From: UBA11740 sp035635855
GTDB lineage: Bacteria; Acidobacteriota; Blastocatellia; Pyrinomonadales; Pyrinomonadaceae
Direction: 5' to 3'
Assembly (NCBI GenBank): GCA_035635855.1
Contig: DASQAF010000028.1
Coordinates: 62,001-126,000 of the forward strand
Length of the DNA stretch: 64,000 nt
In this document: in pieces, positions 25,803 through 33,308 of the stretch
Layout of the letters: each line of letters starts with the position of its first letter
Position numbering within the stretch: the first letter of the stretch is position 1
Translations under genes and position numbers: made by a program
Notes under the pieces: generated by a model
The model's input: only the letters and a program-made list of their open reading frames with translations
Database searches by the model: none
Told to the model about the DNA's origin: nothing

Positions 25803-25845
25803 CAAAAACAAAAGGAAGACGAACGCCCACGGGCGCCGTCTTCCT
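25803..25845 (-). terminator. Terminator after the FecR-like gene of module A
   Basis: On the minus strand AGGAAGACG pairs with CGTCTTCCT, with an inner CGCCC/GGGCG stem, and is followed by TTTTGTTTTT. It lies between the FecR-like and TPR/jelly-roll genes, at the same relative place as the terminator in module B. It would let the FecR-like gene be expressed more strongly than the gene after it. Confidence 0.8.
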
Positions 25846-25890
25846 GCTGAGGACTGCGTTTTTCTGCCGACGATTTCGCTGGTCCGAGAA

Positions 25891-26571
25891 TTATGGACCA
25901 GACGGACTCGGATTTGATCCGCGAAACAGGAGGTAAAGGCCTGCTACGCCGCCCCCAATAAACGCTGCTGTAACAGCCGGCGGAATTCCCGTAGGAGGAG
26001 CTGCTGCTGCACCTGCCGCTCCGCAGTCTACCGCAGACGCGCCAGCGTGAGCATCTACTGCGGCCCCCTGGTTAATTGATGGTGCTACCCCCGCCTTCAA
26101 GCAAACATCGAGCGAGCCCCCCGTCGCGGAAGCCGCTATTTGGCCAATGACGCCCTGAGGGCCATTAATTGCACCGGTAACGTTCTTCGACGTGCGGAGG
26201 ATGACGCAGCCTTCAGTCACAGTTATCCTTAGCAACTTGCCCTGCTGGTCAAACTCAAGACTCAATTTGGTGTTTGGCGCGATACACAAACTGCCAAGGG
26301 ATCCGAGCCTGATAGTGGCACCCACCCCGTCGGGAGTTTCAATAGTAGCCCCGCTCGGGATCGTAGCGCCGCTAATCGCGCTAGCTCCGTTAACTGTGAT
26401 CGGTTTGTTATTACTCGTAGTCAGAATGCCCATTAGCGCTACAGGTACAGCACCTGAAACACTCAGGGCGGAATTTGCCTCAGCAAACGTGATTCCGACA
26501 TAGAGTTGCCCAACCGCGAGGGTAACCAGTAAAGCGGTCGCCGAGGTGAGCCTCTGGTATCTGAGATTCAT
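25891..26571 (-). CDS. FecR-like secreted protein with C-terminal membrane segment and NPSPSGP tail (module A)
   Basis: The 226-residue protein has a signal peptide (about 1-30). A FecR-like core (about 45-125) carries PITVNGASAISGATI, ATIETPDGVGATIRLGSLG and PNTKLSLEFDQQGKLL, and ends in a conserved GC. After an Ala/Gly-rich stretch comes a hydrophobic segment (about 200-216) and the tail FRGSNPSPSGP. Two other genes here (29730-30362 and 46841-47440) share core and tail. FecR-type domains are beta-rich periplasmic modules that in several systems sense or bind surface polymers. A strong GGGGGAG site precedes the ATG. I suggest a membrane-anchored acceptor or sensor for the neighbouring ligase-like protein (inference). 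Confidence 0.75.
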   Translation of the reverse strand: MNLRYQRLTSATALLVTLAVGQLYVGITFAEANSALSVSGAVPVALMGILTTSNNKPITVNGASAISGATIPSGATIETPDGVGATIRLGSLGSLCIAPNTKLSLEFDQQGKLLRITVTEGCVILRTSKNVTGAINGPQGVIGQIAASATGGSLDVCLKAGVAPSINQGAAVDAHAGASAVDCGAAGAAAAPPTGIPPAVTAAFIGGGVAGLYLLFRGSNPSPSGP

Positions 26572-26739
26572 GAGTTTACTCCCCCTCTCATCAACTTAAT
26601 GAGAGAAATGTTCAGACTTTCTTTTTGACTTCGCCGGCACCGAAGAATTTGGCGTGGAGTATACCCCCCACATTTCTCGCACGTCAAGCGGTTTCTACCT
26701 ATCCCGCCAACCCTGGTTGACCGCGCACACTGGAAGGGA

Positions 26740-28164
26740 TCATTTGCCCAGGGTTCCTGCCAGTCCCGAGTCCTCGCCAGCCCTGGCATTCGCCAGCCGG
26801 TCGTTCTGTACGGCAATTACAATCAAGGTAAACAACAGTAAAGCGTTAATGGTTATATGTATTCCAAAATCAACGAAGCTATGAATGGCTACCCCAAATA
26901 TCCCCGTAAGCGCGCCCAAACATGCTGCTCGACAGTACGGATCCGGCGAATGTAGACGTTGACGCGCCTTTTTCACAAACAACACCGCAAAACATGCCAC
27001 CAGCGCGCACCCAATAAGACCGCCGCTAGCCATCAATTCCAGATAGTCATTATGGGCCTGCTGAGGTGTTATTTCGCCAGATGCGTGGTGATACCGGGTT
27101 ATCCCGATCCAGTAGCCGCTAAAGCCGAAGCCTGCTAACGGATGGGCCCGGATCATTTGCCACGTCGCGGACCAAATCTCCTTGCGGCTGGTGTTGGTGT
27201 TATTCTCCATTTCCTGCTGACTGAAATCAGTGCCCGCATTTTGGAAGTTGTTTACTACGGGTTCACCGCCCACCCAGCCAACTCCGTACGCAAATAATCC
27301 GATCAAACAGGCCATCAGGAAGACTCGCATTGCCAACCCGCCCACCAAGTTCTGAAAACGGCGCCAGCCTGTTTCCGCGCGATGTTTGGTGAAGTGACGA
27401 ATTGGGTCGAGCAGCACTCCCAGAAAAAGGACCTCAGAGAGCGAGGCCAGGATGCCGCCGCGTGAGTTGGAATAAATCAAAGCCACCCACAGAAGAGCAC
27501 CTATCGGAAGAAGGAACAGCACCCGACGGCGACGCCCTACTTCACCCACAATCAAGCCCAGCGTCAGTCCCAGGCTCATCTCCAGCAAGAACGCAAAGTG
27601 ATTTCGATTGATAAACTGTCCAAAGCTGCGACCTCCAATCGGCAGCGCGGGCAGCAAGAACCCGGGAGACTGTTGTAAGCTCTGCCGGACGATGCCAAAC
27701 AAAGCGCTGCCAACGCCGACACCGATAACGACATAAATCAAGCTACGGAGACGCGCTTTGTTGGAGATGTAGCGCCGGAGTAACAGGATTACGAGAGTAA
27801 GAGCAAAAAGCTGAATTGCGAACAAGCGTGTGTTATAGGGGTCGGCACTTATTGAGGTGCGGGGACTAATTGGTCCCGGTCCGGAAAACAACGGCAGCGA
27901 CTGGATTGCCGCAAATAAAATGAGGGCTAATAGCGGGGCCACCGGTAAAAGGTCAAGTGACCACCTCTTGCTGATAATCGCTTCGATCAGTCCAAGTATC
28001 GCGATCAAGAAAACCATACACTGGAAGATTGCTATCCACCACGGTTGAACCGTGCCATATGGAATGGCCGTCAATACAATCGTAGTTAGCAGCGAAAAGT
28101 AAATCACTCGATCGAGAAATCGAGCGACTGGTCGCACGCTTGCCGGTGTTTCCGTATGATTCAC
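26740..28164 (-). CDS. O-antigen ligase/polymerase-like membrane protein (module A)
   Basis: The 474-residue protein has about twelve membrane spans and the family block GQFINRNHFAFLLEMSLG near 185, YSNSRGGILASLSE near 232, and the periplasmic Wzy_C motif HPLAGFGFSGYW followed by TPQQAHNDYLELMASGGLIG near 370, with the expected conserved His. Members join undecaprenyl-linked glycans to lipid A, to protein or to each other. The start is a GTG at 28164. The protein at 49628-51079 is a close paralog (AIPYGTV, PQQAHNDYLEL, SRGG shared). It is the first gene of module A. Whether the acceptor is a lipid, a protein or another chain is unknown. Confidence 0.9.
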   Translation of the reverse strand: MNHTETPASVRPVARFLDRVIYFSLLTTIVLTAIPYGTVQPWWIAIFQCMVFLIAILGLIEAIISKRWSLDLLPVAPLLALILFAAIQSLPLFSGPGPISPRTSISADPYNTRLFAIQLFALTLVILLLRRYISNKARLRSLIYVVIGVGVGSALFGIVRQSLQQSPGFLLPALPIGGRSFGQFINRNHFAFLLEMSLGLTLGLIVGEVGRRRRVLFLLPIGALLWVALIYSNSRGGILASLSEVLFLGVLLDPIRHFTKHRAETGWRRFQNLVGGLAMRVFLMACLIGLFAYGVGWVGGEPVVNNFQNAGTDFSQQEMENNTNTSRKEIWSATWQMIRAHPLAGFGFSGYWIGITRYHHASGEITPQQAHNDYLELMASGGLIGCALVACFAVLFVKKARQRLHSPDPYCRAACLGALTGIFGVAIHSFVDFGIHITINALLLFTLIVIAVQNDRLANARAGEDSGLAGTLGK

Positions 28165-28589
28165 GATTGCGTTTCCTAACTTCTGCGAGCAGCGCTTTTA
28201 CACGTTCTGTTACCGCCGGGGAAAAGTCCAGTCAAACCCATCTTCACGAACGAGATCGGGTTACCGGTGGCAAACGCTTTGCCATGTCAGCCTGATCAGA
28301 TCTCCTGAAAGCACTGCGGATTCTATCACCCCAGGATGTCCAATCGAAGCTCCCTAAGTTTAGTCTTACCAGGAAATGCGCCAGCGTTCTTGGAACAACC
28401 AAAGTGTGCCTATTTACCATACGTGCAAAGTAGACGCCGAAAGCATAGTGTGGTATTAAGTGGTTGGTACACGCGGGATCTTTGCTCCTTACTACCATTT
28501 CGCGATAAGAATTCGCTCGATGAACTATTCTCACGGTCGCCAAAATGACCGCCCCCATATTCGCCCGTCCCTTGAAAGGAGACCACTCC
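28165..28589. other. Divergent promoter region between ligase-like and beta-helix genes
   Basis: This 425-base interval separates a minus-strand and a plus-strand gene. I see no gene that looks real in it. A minus-strand frame crossing into the beta-helix gene is a shadow. It must contain promoters for module A and for the secreted beta-helix protein, but I could not identify clear -10 and -35 boxes. Confidence 0.5.
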
Positions 28590-29627
28590 ATGAAAAAGCA
28601 TCTCTTAATCCTCCTGGCCGCGATAACTTTGACACTGACAGCCACTGCTGCGGTGGACGCTCAGTGCACATTTACCATCGCGAAGAAAACGATGACGCTT
28701 AACGGTGATTGCATTACTACCTCCAGCATCATCGTTCCAAATGGATTCACGCTCAACGGCGCCGGCCATACGATTAGTGCGATGGATCCTCTCGGAGACT
28801 ATTTCAAGAGAGGCGTTGTTCAGAATGGCGGAGCAGCCGCCGACGTCACCAACGTCACGATAACCACGAGCGGGTTGATCGATCCTTGCGACGAAGGTCC
28901 TAATCGCCTCCGTGGAATTTTGTTCGACGGCGCGTCAGGCTCAATTACAAACACAAATGTCACCAATATCAATCACGTGGGCGCCGGCCCCTGCGGTGAT
29001 GAAGGAAACGCAATCGAAGTTCGCAATCTCGGTGCGTCGGCCGCAACGTGCAGAGTGAAAATCGAGGACAACACGGCGACCGGTTACCAAAAGGGCGGCA
29101 TCATCGCCAACGGTAATGTTGACGCGACGATTACCGATAACGTCGTCGATGGTCTTGCCCCGAGCCCCTTTATCGCACGCAACGGGATTCAACTGGGTTT
29201 CGGCGCCACCGGTATGATCAAGCGCAACCAGGTTTCCAACAACGAATACACCGGGCCTGAGAATTTCTCCGCTGCCGGCGTCTTGTTAGTTGCCGGCCCG
29301 TATTTTTTCGGCAGTCCTTACAGCGTCGGAGCTCAGATCGATCAAAACACTATCAGCGAGAATGATGTAGGCGTCTGGGTTGCGGAGCTCGATGCTTCCG
29401 GGAATCCGCCGGCGACCATGACGAACGTCAAGGTTGTGAACAATACAATCAGCAAGGCGGGTTTCACGAATCCGTATCAAGCCGGCGTCTCGGATAGCGG
29501 AAATAACGACAAGGTCATTGCGAACCGAATCTCCGGCCTCGGGTATGACCCGAGCTTCGTGGGAAGATTTGCAGTCGATGCCGATCCCTCTGCAACCAAT
29601 CGCGCGAAGGTCCACGCTAACAAATAA
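28590..29627 (+). CDS. Secreted right-handed beta-helix protein
   Basis: The 345-residue protein starts at an ATG preceded by AAAGGAG (the start at 28590, not an earlier one) and has a signal peptide (MKKHLLILLAAITLTLTA, cut near DAQ). The rest is a run of NTI/NVT-type strands, for example NGFTLNGAGHTIS, IEDNTATGYQKGGIIANGNV, IKRNQVSNNEY, IDQNTISENDVGVWV and VKVVNNTISKAGF. These are marks of parallel beta-helix (pectate-lyase-like) proteins. Such proteins are often polysaccharide lyases or adhesins. Conserved catalytic residues are not evident to me, so a non-enzymatic surface role is possible. A terminator follows the stop. It is transcribed divergently from module A. Confidence 0.8.
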   Translation: MKKHLLILLAAITLTLTATAAVDAQCTFTIAKKTMTLNGDCITTSSIIVPNGFTLNGAGHTISAMDPLGDYFKRGVVQNGGAAADVTNVTITTSGLIDPCDEGPNRLRGILFDGASGSITNTNVTNINHVGAGPCGDEGNAIEVRNLGASAATCRVKIEDNTATGYQKGGIIANGNVDATITDNVVDGLAPSPFIARNGIQLGFGATGMIKRNQVSNNEYTGPENFSAAGVLLVAGPYFFGSPYSVGAQIDQNTISENDVGVWVAELDASGNPPATMTNVKVVNNTISKAGFTNPYQAGVSDSGNNDKVIANRISGLGYDPSFVGRFAVDADPSATNRAKVHANK

Positions 29628-29666
29628 TCTCTCGTCCGGACCTCAACTAGTAATTCCTTCGAAGAG

Positions 29667-29695
29667 AAAAGGCTCGTCGGTTGACGAGCCTTTTT
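29667..29695 (+). terminator. Bidirectional rho-independent terminator
   Basis: AAAAGGCTCGTC (29667-29678), loop GGTT, then GACGAGCCTTTTT (29683-29695). A run of T follows the stem on the plus strand and a run of A precedes it, so it can end both the beta-helix transcript and the convergent FecR-like transcript. Confidence 0.9.
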
Positions 29696-29729
29696 CTTTG
29701 CATGGATTCTGAAATCAACTACTCAGTTT

Positions 29730-30362
29730 TTAGGGACCGGATGGGCTCGGATTCGCCCCTCGAAAGAACCAAATAGCTGCTGCAGTTCCGGTTCCAGTCA
29801 GCACGAAGATGTTAACGAAGTCGCCTAAACCCGCACCCGCTGCAGCAGCACCTGCCGCCACGGTGGTAACTGTGGGCGCTGTCGCCCCCGGTGGAAAGCA
29901 GACGCCTAAAAAGCCGCGCTTCTTGGGATCGGTCTTGCCGGCAACTCCCAGAGAGGTATCAATCTCAGCAATGACGTTCTTCTTGGTTCTTGCGGTTGCG
30001 CAGCCCCTCATGACTGTAACCTTCAGGTTGCCATTTTCATCAAATTCAAGCTTCACCTTCGAGTTTGGCTCGATTTCTAAACTACTAAGCGAGCCTAGAC
30101 TAATTACGCCACCCACCTGATCGGGGGTTTCGATGATTGAACCTGTAAGAATTGTCGCGCCGCTGAGCGCGTTGCCACCGTTTACCGTGATTGGCCGATT
30201 ACCACGCGTCATAAGGATAGCCGTGATGGGTGGAGGTTCAGGTGCGAGCGGTGCAGTTCGAGGGTTCGCCATGGCGAAGCTGAGCCCGAAACACACCTGG
30301 GTAATCGCAACCATCAGAAAAAGGGCAGCCCCTATGGTAAATCTCCGATCTCTAGTGTTCAT
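29730..30362 (-). CDS. FecR-like secreted protein with C-terminal membrane segment and NPSPSGP tail (third copy)
   Basis: The 210-residue product has a signal peptide (about 1-31), a FecR-like core with RPITVNGGNALSGATIL, IIETPDQVGGVISLGSL and PNSKVKLEFDENGNL, an MRGC cysteine, then a Gly/Ala/Thr-rich stretch, a hydrophobic segment (FVLTGTGTAAAIWFF) and the tail FRGANPSPSGP, nearly identical to module A's. I chose the ATG at 30362 because a signal peptide follows it and a GGAG site precedes it. Unlike the other two it has no ligase-like or TPR gene next to it, so it may work in trans with module A. Confidence 0.75.
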   Translation of the reverse strand: MNTRDRRFTIGAALFLMVAITQVCFGLSFAMANPRTAPLAPEPPPITAILMTRGNRPITVNGGNALSGATILTGSIIETPDQVGGVISLGSLSSLEIEPNSKVKLEFDENGNLKVTVMRGCATARTKKNVIAEIDTSLGVAGKTDPKKRGFLGVCFPPGATAPTVTTVAAGAAAAGAGLGDFVNIFVLTGTGTAAAIWFFRGANPSPSGP

Positions 30363-30500
30363 CTTCAGTGCTCCATCAAATATGATGCTGCAAAAACCAG
30401 CTAGACACTCGAAATCGCGTAAGGATTGTACGAGACAAAATTTGTGGGTTTCAGTAATTGACACCCAGAACGGCAAGCCACAATTCTTTTGCGGGGATTC

Positions 30501-30579
<79 letters not shown>

Positions 30580-30625
30580 CTAAAACAGGCTTGGATTCTA
30601 TGTGACGATTAGAACGCTGTCAAAC

Positions 30626-31270
30626 TTACCGACTTTTCTGTGAATCGTTGCGCACGTGTTTGAGGTGCCGCCGAATCCACCAGGCTGCAGCCAGAACAAT
30701 AACGATTCCAATCACGAAATCGAATCGGTGAAAGAGAGTCTTCAGGGTCGGATTCGTGTCCCACTCTTTTCCGAGTCTCTGTCCTACGTATGCCAGGCCA
30801 ATGCACCAGGGTAGTGAACCGGCAAAGGTATAGATCACAAACTTTTTCAAATTCATGCGCGCGACGCCGGCGGGAAAAGCTATGAAGGTCCGAATCACAG
30901 GTAACAGACGGCTGGCGAAGACAATGATCTCGCCAAAACGATCGAACCACCGATCGGCCAAATCCAAATCGTGACGCGAAATCAACACGTATCGGCCATA
31001 CTTTTCAATCAGCGGCCGGCCGCCGTGCATGCCGGCCCAATAGGCCGCCAACGATCCCACCACACAGCCGAACGCTCCCGCGACACCGACTAACCACAAA
31101 TTAAACCGACCCGTGTACACCAGGTAACCCGAAAACGGCATGATTATCTCTGAGGGTAGCGGAATACATGCCGACTCAATAGCCATCAGAAGCACGATAC
31201 CGGCATAGCCGAGCCTGGAGATCGTGGCCACTATGAAGACTGAGAGTATTTCTATGATTCTGCCTATCAT
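30626..31270 (-). CDS. DedA family membrane protein
   Basis: The 214-residue protein has the DedA (SNARE-associated) pattern: ESACIPLPSEIIMPFSGYL near residue 32, SLAAYWAGMHGGRPLIEKYGR near 75, the FASRLLPVIRTFIAFPAGVARM block near 115, and about four membrane spans. DedA proteins are inner-membrane transporters needed for envelope homeostasis, with recycling of undecaprenyl phosphate or phospholipids shown for some members. The ATG at 31270 follows the PIMT gene by 50 bases in the same direction. A link to the nearby glycan genes is reasonable, because undecaprenyl phosphate is their carrier, but is inferred. Confidence 0.93.
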   Translation of the reverse strand: MIGRIIEILSVFIVATISRLGYAGIVLLMAIESACIPLPSEIIMPFSGYLVYTGRFNLWLVGVAGAFGCVVGSLAAYWAGMHGGRPLIEKYGRYVLISRHDLDLADRWFDRFGEIIVFASRLLPVIRTFIAFPAGVARMNLKKFVIYTFAGSLPWCIGLAYVGQRLGKEWDTNPTLKTLFHRFDFVIGIVIVLAAAWWIRRHLKHVRNDSQKSR

Positions 31271-31320
31271 CCGGTTTTGGGTTTAGTGCTTTTTAATTCT
31301 GTGCCGATACCGCATGCTCC

Positions 31321-32076
31321 TTACTGCCTACTAGCTTCCGGCCACCCGTGCTGGCCAATCAACGGCACAAACTGACACGGCCCATGCTCTTCTATCTTAT
31401 GGGCGCTTTCACACTTGATGACGCGGACGAGTTTCTGCGACTCACGCGTTTCGCCAATGGGAATCACCAGACGGCCTCCGACTTTCAACTGCGCGATCAA
31501 GGGATCGGGAATGCGTGGCCCACCGGCCGCTACCAGGATCCCATCATAGGGGCCGTGAGCGCTCCAACCGAGCGTGCCATCAAAAGCCTTAACCGTAGCG
31601 TTGTAGATTCCAAGTTCTCTGATCCGAGCTTGCGCTTCGCGCGCTAGTTCTCCTATGCGTTCGATCGCGTAAACCTGACCTGCTAGGAAAGAGAGAACTG
31701 CGGTTTGATAGCCTGAGCCCGCGCCAATTTCCAAAACTCGACTCTTCTTATCAAGTCCCAGCAGCTCTGTCATTCTGGCAACGATAAACGGCTGCGAAAT
31801 AGTTTGATTGAAACTAATCGGCAGGGCGTGGTCACCATAGGCGCGGCCCCGCAGCGCCTCGGAAACAAAAAAATGACGCGGGATGCGGCGCATCGCCTCC
31901 AGAACATCCGCGTCGCGAATCTGATAATTCTCGCGCAAACGATCGGCCATGCGCTCGCGGGGAATGCGATACTCAGCCAGCAGCGTTTTAATCCGTGAAG
32001 GTGTGGAGCTCAATTCCTTGAAGAATCGGTCCGCTATCGAGTCTGAAGTAGTTCGGGCGTTGCCAGGTGAGCCCAT
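31321..32076 (-). CDS. pcm: Protein-L-isoaspartate O-methyltransferase
   Basis: The 251-residue protein has the PIMT marks: MRRIPRHFFVSEALRGRAYGD near 62, PISFNQTISQPFIVARMTEL near 86, SAM motif VLEIGAGSGYQTAVL near 114 and GGRLVIPIG near 205. It methylates isoaspartyl residues for repair of aged proteins. The usual family start is near MADRLRENYQIRD (31950), so the first 42 residues may be untranslated or an extension. The ATG at 32076 overlaps the end of surE by 43 bases. The surE-pcm pairing is a common stress-survival gene order, which supports both calls. Confidence 0.93.
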   Translation of the reverse strand: MGSPGNARTTSDSIADRFFKELSSTPSRIKTLLAEYRIPRERMADRLRENYQIRDADVLEAMRRIPRHFFVSEALRGRAYGDHALPISFNQTISQPFIVARMTELLGLDKKSRVLEIGAGSGYQTAVLSFLAGQVYAIERIGELAREAQARIRELGIYNATVKAFDGTLGWSAHGPYDGILVAAGGPRIPDPLIAQLKVGGRLVIPIGETRESQKLVRVIKCESAHKIEEHGPCQFVPLIGQHGWPEASRQ

Positions 32077-32804
32077 GATGCTATCTCTGACAATGCGCCG
32101 TGGTCGGTCATGTCGCTCTTCAAAGGCGTAATCGAAACATACCCTTCCTCGATGGCGCGATAATCAGTTCCGTCTTCTGCATTGGAACGAAAATACTGCT
32201 CGCCGATCCAAAAGTACGGCTTACCGCGAGGATCGATGTGCTCAGTGATTACTGGTCGCGCGTTCTTGATTCCCTGCCGTGTTACTTTGACGCCTTTTAT
32301 TTCACCCATGGGAACATTGATGTTCAAAAGCGTTCCGTCGGGCAGGCCTTCAGTGAGAATCTTCTTGACCGCTAATTGAGCAAATCGTGCTGCCTCAGTG
32401 AAGTCGAAATGTTCTCGCGCCACCAGACTGACAGCGAGGCCCGGAACACCGAGAATCGTCGCTTCCAGCGCCCCTGCCACAGTTCCCGAATAGGTTGCGT
32501 CGTCACCCAGGTTGCCGCCATGATTAATGCCTGAGGCGCACAGATGGGGCAGTTGTTTTTCGTCGAGTATCTTGTGCAGCGCCAACGTCACGCAATCCGT
32601 AGGTGTTCCATCAACCGTCCAATGTCGCTCATCAATCTGCCGAATTCGAAGCGGACGAGCTAGTGTCAAGCTGTGTGAAGCTCCGCTCATCTCGGCCGCC
32701 GGGGCGACAACGAACACCTCACCGATCTCGCGCAAAGCCCTCTCGAGCGTTACCAGTCCATCAGAATGGATGCCATCGTCGTTTGTTAATAAAATCCGGG
32801 TCAT
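32034..32804 (-). CDS. surE: 5'/3'-nucleotidase SurE
   Basis: The 256-residue protein starts ILLTNDDGIHSDGL, the conserved metal site of SurE with Asp8 and Asp9 from the start. It also has VVAPAAEMSGASHSLTLARP near 34, VDGTPTDCVTLAL near 63, and SGINHGGNLGDDATYSGTVAGA near 90. It removes phosphate from nucleoside monophosphates and is involved in stress survival. The length fits the family (about 250). It lies between rpsU and pcm, all on the minus strand. Confidence 0.96.
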   Translation of the reverse strand: MTRILLTNDDGIHSDGLVTLERALREIGEVFVVAPAAEMSGASHSLTLARPLRIRQIDERHWTVDGTPTDCVTLALHKILDEKQLPHLCASGINHGGNLGDDATYSGTVAGALEATILGVPGLAVSLVAREHFDFTEAARFAQLAVKKILTEGLPDGTLLNINVPMGEIKGVKVTRQGIKNARPVITEHIDPRGKPYFWIGEQYFRSNAEDGTDYRAIEEGYVSITPLKSDMTDHGALSEIASWAHLATPELLQTR

Positions 32805-32949
32805 TGCTCACTTCAATGCGCTACCCTCAGAATCGCGCGGCCCCCATTTGCACACGTGCTCTCACGACTTGAAAAGGCGATCTAATCTAAGCTCATTTTC
32901 GTTGTGGACGTGGCGAGTTCGCCGCTTGCAGACCTGCCCGACTGGAAGC

Positions 32950-33156
32950 CTAGCTAGTAGGGCGCGGTCGAGGACGGCCCTTCTTCTTGTTTCGTTTCCG
33001 AGCCAGGGCGGATTTGAGCTTTGCTTTTTGGCCCGGTGGCATGAAGAACGCGTGTTTCTTGGCGTCCTTGATTATCTCTTCGGTCATTACCTTCCGCTTG
33101 AACCGCCGCAAAGCGCTCTCAATCGATTCACCCGGGTTAATATTCACTACTGCCAT
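32950..33156 (-). CDS. rpsU: 30S ribosomal protein S21
   Basis: The 68-residue basic protein has the S21 pattern VVNINPGESIESALRRFKRK followed by a lysine/arginine-rich C-terminus (KLKSALARKRNKKKGRPRPR). S21 is part of the 30S platform and helps start translation. A GGAG site precedes the ATG by six bases. Its C-terminal extension is typical of longer S21 variants. A terminator for the upstream radical SAM gene separates the two genes, so rpsU probably has its own promoter. Confidence 0.95.
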   Translation of the reverse strand: MAVVNINPGESIESALRRFKRKVMTEEIIKDAKKHAFFMPPGQKAKLKSALARKRNKKKGRPRPRPTS

Positions 33157-33250
33157 CTATTTCTCCAGTCTTGTTTTCAGTCTTTCTCTAGTCGCTCTTT
33201 TCGAACTCATATTAAACATGCGCCTCAGCGTCAGGGTCAAGCGCGCATGG

Positions 33251-33286
33251 AAAACCCCGCGAACAGTTCTCGTTATTCGCGGGGCT
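33251..33286 (-). terminator. Rho-independent terminator after the radical SAM gene
   Basis: On the minus strand CCCCGCGAA pairs with TTCGCGGGG around an ATAACGAGAACTG-like loop, then TTTTCC. It lies 22 bases after the stop of the radical SAM gene and before rpsU. Confidence 0.85.
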
Positions 33287-33308
33287 CACCGTTGCCGATG
33301 TAAACCAT

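Noticed and set aside
28244..28645. Minus-strand frame in the promoter region of the beta-helix gene
   Set aside because: Overlaps the signal-peptide region and ribosome-binding site of a well supported plus-strand gene and has no recognisable features.
32527..33303. Plus-strand frame of 258 codons
   Set aside because: Spans the reverse strand of surE and rpsU, both clear genes.
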